From: Desulfoplanes sp.
Lineage (GTDB): Bacteria; Desulfobacterota; Desulfovibrionia; Desulfovibrionales; Desulfomicrobiaceae
Length of the DNA: 8,463 nt
NCBI GenBank assembly: GCA_028708105.1
Contig: JAQVZR010000056.1
Span: 1-8,463 of the forward strand
Direction: 5' to 3'
The notes beneath the pieces are model-generated. The model had not been told where the DNA came from. It ran no database searches and saw only the letters and a list, made by a program, of their open reading frames with translations. A program made the position numbers and the translations under genes. Positions 6,235-8,463 of this stretch are shown here, piece by piece. Numbering within the stretch: the first letter of the stretch is position 1; every line of letters starts with the position of its first letter.

Positions 6235-7152
6235 ATGATGAGTATAAAATCCAGAGGACTTGGTAAGGGATTGGATCTTCTGCTTAAGGGGAGCGCTCCG
6301 GAAGACTCTCCCCAAGGCATTGAGGTGTGTGATATTCCCCTTGTGGATATTTTTCCCAACCCTTCCCAGCCGCGGCAGACATTCACGGAAGAAGGATTGG
6401 AGGATCTGGCGCGGTCTATCCAGATCCAGGGAATTTTGCAGCCCATCCTTGTCCGCCCCCGACCAGGGAAATCTTCGGGATATGAAATTGTGGCCGGAGA
6501 ACGTCGGTGGCGTGCTTCTCAGCGCACGGATTTGAAGTCCATTCCGGCCCTGGTGCGAAATATAGACGATAAGGAAACCCTGGCCATCGCCCTTATTGAA
6601 AACCTTCAGCGGGAAGATCTCAATCCTATTGAAGAGGCTCAGGGGCTCTTGCGGGTTAAAGATGAACTGGAGCTGAGCCAGGAAGAATTGTCCAAAAGAG
6701 TTGGCAGGAGTCGTTCTGCTGTGGCCAACAGCATGCGTCTTTTGCAGCTTCCTGATGAAATCCAGGAAGATATTAAGGCAAAAAAAATCAGTTCCGGACA
6801 TGCCCGGGCGTACCTGGCCCTGGGTGACAACGAAGCGAAGATGAAAGCCCATGCTCTGGTTCTGGGACGACAGCTGAATGTCCGCCAGACAGAAGTTTTG
6901 ATCCGGCAGATGCTTGCCAATGTTCAGAATGTCCCTGGTGGGGACAAGACTGACAATGACGTGTTGGACTTTCGGAAACAATGTAAGGCGGAATTGGAAC
7001 GTGTCCTTGGTAGGAGCAAAGGATTGAGCCTGCGGGTGAGCGGGGGCCCGGCCAAAGGGGCGATCACGTTCAGCTATGCAAGCAGTGAAGAGCGTGAGCG
7101 GGTTCTTCAAATCCTTCAGCACGGCGCTGATCGTAGCATGGTCGAGGAATAA
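6235..7152 (+). CDS. parB: Chromosome partitioning protein ParB (Spo0J family CTPase)
   Basis: Sequence-specific parS-binding protein that uses CTP to form a sliding clamp and stimulates ParA ATPase. Of 305 residues, the N-terminus (SRGLGKGLDLLL, 6-17) is the ParA-interacting tail. The CTP-binding domain has the PNPSQPRQTF segment (41-50), GERRWRAS (88-95) and ENLQREDLNPIEEA (122-135). A helix-turn-helix spans about 147-170 (LSQEELSKRVGRSRSAVANS), and the C-terminal 50 residues form the dimerisation domain. All family blocks are present at normal length. Two ATGs are adjacent (6235 and 6238); AAGG at 6227-6230 is 4 and 7 bases away respectively, so the second may be preferred. It has its own leader and is tightly linked to rfaE1 downstream. 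Confidence 0.96.
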   Translation: MMSIKSRGLGKGLDLLLKGSAPEDSPQGIEVCDIPLVDIFPNPSQPRQTFTEEGLEDLARSIQIQGILQPILVRPRPGKSSGYEIVAGERRWRASQRTDLKSIPALVRNIDDKETLAIALIENLQREDLNPIEEAQGLLRVKDELELSQEELSKRVGRSRSAVANSMRLLQLPDEIQEDIKAKKISSGHARAYLALGDNEAKMKAHALVLGRQLNVRQTEVLIRQMLANVQNVPGGDKTDNDVLDFRKQCKAELERVLGRSKGLSLRVSGGPAKGAITFSYASSEERERVLQILQHGADRSMVEE

Positions 7153-7158
7153 CGAAAT

Positions 7159-8163
7159 ATGCCGGTGATACGTAAAGAGGATATCCTTGAAGGTGTGGAG
7201 CGGTTGAGCCAGAAGCCGGTGATGATTTTCGGCGATTGCATGCTCGATCATTATCAATGGGGAACGGTGGAGCGTATATCGCCGGAAGCGCCTGTGCCGG
7301 TGGTCCTGGTGGACAGGGAGACCTGGAAGCTCGGAGGGGCCGGTAATGTGGCCAGAAATATCAAGGCTCTGGGAGGAAATCCTCATCTAGTGACCATTGT
7401 GGGGGATGATCCTGCTGCGGGAAAAATCCAGGGGTTGCTTGATGAGTATGGTATTGCTCATTCTCTGGTCCGCTCCAACCGTCCAACAACGATCAAGACC
7501 CGTATCATTGCTGGTAATCAGCAGATGCTTCGGGTGGATAAGGAAAAAAAAGGCCAGCTGTCTCCCCAGACCCTGGCCCGGGTTGAGGGGTGTTTGGAAA
7601 ATTTTTTGCCAGGATATGGGGTCATTGTTGTCTCGGATTACGGCAAAGGGCTGATTTCAGAAAATATTTTACATAAAATCCAGACGTCGCGTTCTTCGCG
7701 CAAAGTTCTTCTGGACCCCAAGACTGAGAATTATCCACTGTATCACGGACATTTCATCATGACCCCCAATGCCCGGGAAGCAGGAGAGAGCGCTCATGGT
7801 GCTATGGATTCTCGGGAAGAGATTCTGGAGGTCGGTTCAAGAATTCTGAAAGAAAAGGGATTGGAGAATCTGCTCATCACCCTGGGAAGTCGGGGAATGG
7901 TGCTCTTTAAAAAGGATCATCATGTCCTTCATATCCCAACGGTGGCCCGGGATGTTTTTGACGTCACCGGAGCTGGTGATACGGTTATTGCCGTGCTAGC
8001 GTTGTGTCTGAGTGCAGATTTGGATTTGCTGACGAGCTGTGTCATCGCCAATTGTGCAGCCGGTCTTGTGGTTGGCCAGGTGGGCACTGCCGCCGTGGGC
8101 GAGGTTGAACTGGCCCAGTCTGTGGAACGGCTCCGATTGCCTGAAATAGGCTGTTGGAAATAA
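7159..8163 (+). CDS. rfaE1: D-glycero-beta-D-manno-heptose-7-phosphate kinase (kinase domain only, RfaE1/HldE N-terminal type)
   Basis: Phosphorylates heptose-7-phosphate at C1 to the 1,7-bisphosphate in ADP-heptose synthesis for the LPS inner core; cytoplasmic. The 334 residues form a PfkB/ribokinase fold: FGDCMLDHYQWGTVERISPEAP (24-45), KLGGAGNVARN (57-67), the substrate lid region, SDYGKG (159-164), TPN (202-204), TLGSRG (241-246) and the signature DVTGAGDT (268-275) with catalytic Asp274. The nucleotidyltransferase domain of bifunctional HldE (about 475 residues) is absent, so a separate adenylyltransferase must be encoded elsewhere. ATG lies 6 bases after the parB stop, and its GAGGA ribosome binding site (7144-7148) is inside the end of parB, so the two genes are co-transcribed and probably translationally coupled. 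Confidence 0.93.
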   Translation: MPVIRKEDILEGVERLSQKPVMIFGDCMLDHYQWGTVERISPEAPVPVVLVDRETWKLGGAGNVARNIKALGGNPHLVTIVGDDPAAGKIQGLLDEYGIAHSLVRSNRPTTIKTRIIAGNQQMLRVDKEKKGQLSPQTLARVEGCLENFLPGYGVIVVSDYGKGLISENILHKIQTSRSSRKVLLDPKTENYPLYHGHFIMTPNAREAGESAHGAMDSREEILEVGSRILKEKGLENLLITLGSRGMVLFKKDHHVLHIPTVARDVFDVTGAGDTVIAVLALCLSADLDLLTSCVIANCAAGLVVGQVGTAAVGEVELAQSVERLRLPEIGCWK

Positions 8164-8181
8164 TTTTGGGGAGTCGGGCTT

Positions 8182-8235
8182 ATGCTGAACTATCCGGTTT
8201 GGCCAGGAGATGGCATGCTTCGGGGAAAGACATAA
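8182..8235 (+). CDS. Possible 17-codon micro-ORF after rfaE1
   Basis: ATG at 8182 opens 17 codons (MLNYPVWPGDGMLRGKT) and follows GGGGAG (8168-8173) by 8 bases, 18 bases after the rfaE1 stop. The ribosome binding site is good, but an ORF this short is expected by chance and I do not recognise the peptide. Confidence 0.15.
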   Translation: MLNYPVWPGDGMLRGKT

Positions 8236-8292
8236 TCAAAATGAGCGGAGGGTTTGCCCGTATGTTTTTTCGGGCACCATTGTGAATAGCAG

Positions 8293-8330
8293 AGGCAGCG
8301 ATCCGAGAAGATCCTTGCCTTATTTTTTTT
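8293..8330 (+). terminator. Intrinsic terminator of the parB-rfaE1 unit
   Basis: The stem pairs 8293-8303 with 8310-8320 (11 positions: nine Watson-Crick pairs, one G-U pair and one C-C mismatch) around a 6-base loop, followed by TA and eight T. Its 3' arm runs into the stop codon of the convergent gene (8320-8322). The rest of the 8164-8292 gap holds only a weak GCCCG/CGGGC stem (8256-8275). Confidence 0.7.
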
Positions 8331-8463
8331 GGAGTACCTTGTTCATGAGCTGCTGCAGTTTACTCATGTCTTCCAGGAACATTTCTTCGAGCTGGGCTAT
8401 TCTGGTATTAATACGGTCTGTATTCTGTTCTTCATTGCCGGTCGGTGTTTCGCGCAGAGCCAC
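8320..8463 (-). CDS. C-terminal 47 residues of a coiled-coil protein, truncated by window edge
   Basis: The minus-strand frame is open from the right edge to TAA (complement of 8320-8322). The tail from residue 17 on is charged with regularly spaced Ile, Leu and Met (RINTRIAQLEEMF, then LEDMSKLQQLMNKVL) and ends in QKK, typical of a coiled-coil C-terminus. The amino acid content is gene-like rather than random. The first visible codon is GTG, but whether it is the start cannot be told. The family is not identifiable from this fragment. It converges on rfaE1. Confidence 0.55.
   Translation of the reverse strand: MALRETPTGNEEQNTDRINTRIAQLEEMFLEDMSKLQQLMNKVLQKK

Noticed and set aside
6214..7386. 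390-codon minus-strand ORF opposite parB
   Set aside because: It is an antisense shadow of parB and the start of rfaE1, with no ribosome binding site or recognisable domain; parB is unmistakable on the plus strand.
7731..7739. TTATCCACT, one mismatch from a DnaA box
   Set aside because: It lies alone inside rfaE1 coding sequence, and about two such 8/9 matches are expected by chance in this length on both strands.
8251..8278. GCCCG/CGGGC hairpin downstream of rfaE1
   Set aside because: It has a 6-bp stem, a 10-base loop and no T tract after it on either strand; the terminator at 8293-8330 is better.

Overview
The window looks like ordinary chromosomal DNA from a Gram-negative bacterium, most likely a deltaproteobacterial sulfate reducer of the Desulfovibrionales type. 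Three things point there: a UDP-sugar epimerase and an LPS heptose kinase (Gram-negative envelope), a chromosomal-type parA/parS/parB locus, and the gene order aroA-tyrA followed by epimerase-parA-parB-heptose kinase, which fits my memory of that order. The taxonomic placement is inference; no rRNA, tRNA, insertion sequence, phage gene or CRISPR array was seen.

Left part (1-1704): the 3' two thirds of aroA (EPSP synthase), then a stand-alone tyrA (prephenate dehydrogenase), the end of an aromatic amino acid cluster. Next comes glnA (1918-3270), a type I-alpha glutamine synthetase that lacks the adenylylation segment, closed by a strong intrinsic terminator. A CapI-like UDP-glucuronate 4-epimerase gene (3436-4443) follows, with its own terminator.

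Right part (4444-8330): a chromosome segregation locus. A 275-base leader holds a TTGACA box, a perfect 9-bp inverted repeat and an exact 16-bp parS site, followed by parA (GTG start). A 29-codon ORF with a good ribosome binding site follows parA. Then a divergently oriented gene for an eight-cysteine zinc-ribbon-like protein lies on the minus strand, separating parA from parB. parB has its own leader and is tightly linked to a kinase-only heptose-7-phosphate kinase gene (rfaE1/hldE N-terminal type). An intrinsic terminator closes this unit and overlaps the stop codon of a convergent, truncated coiled-coil gene at the right edge.

Functionally the window combines aromatic amino acid synthesis, nitrogen assimilation, envelope sugar synthesis and chromosome partitioning. 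The parts most worth a second look are the split parA/parB arrangement with its uncharacterised zinc-ribbon gene and micro-ORF, and the operator-like repeat beside parS.
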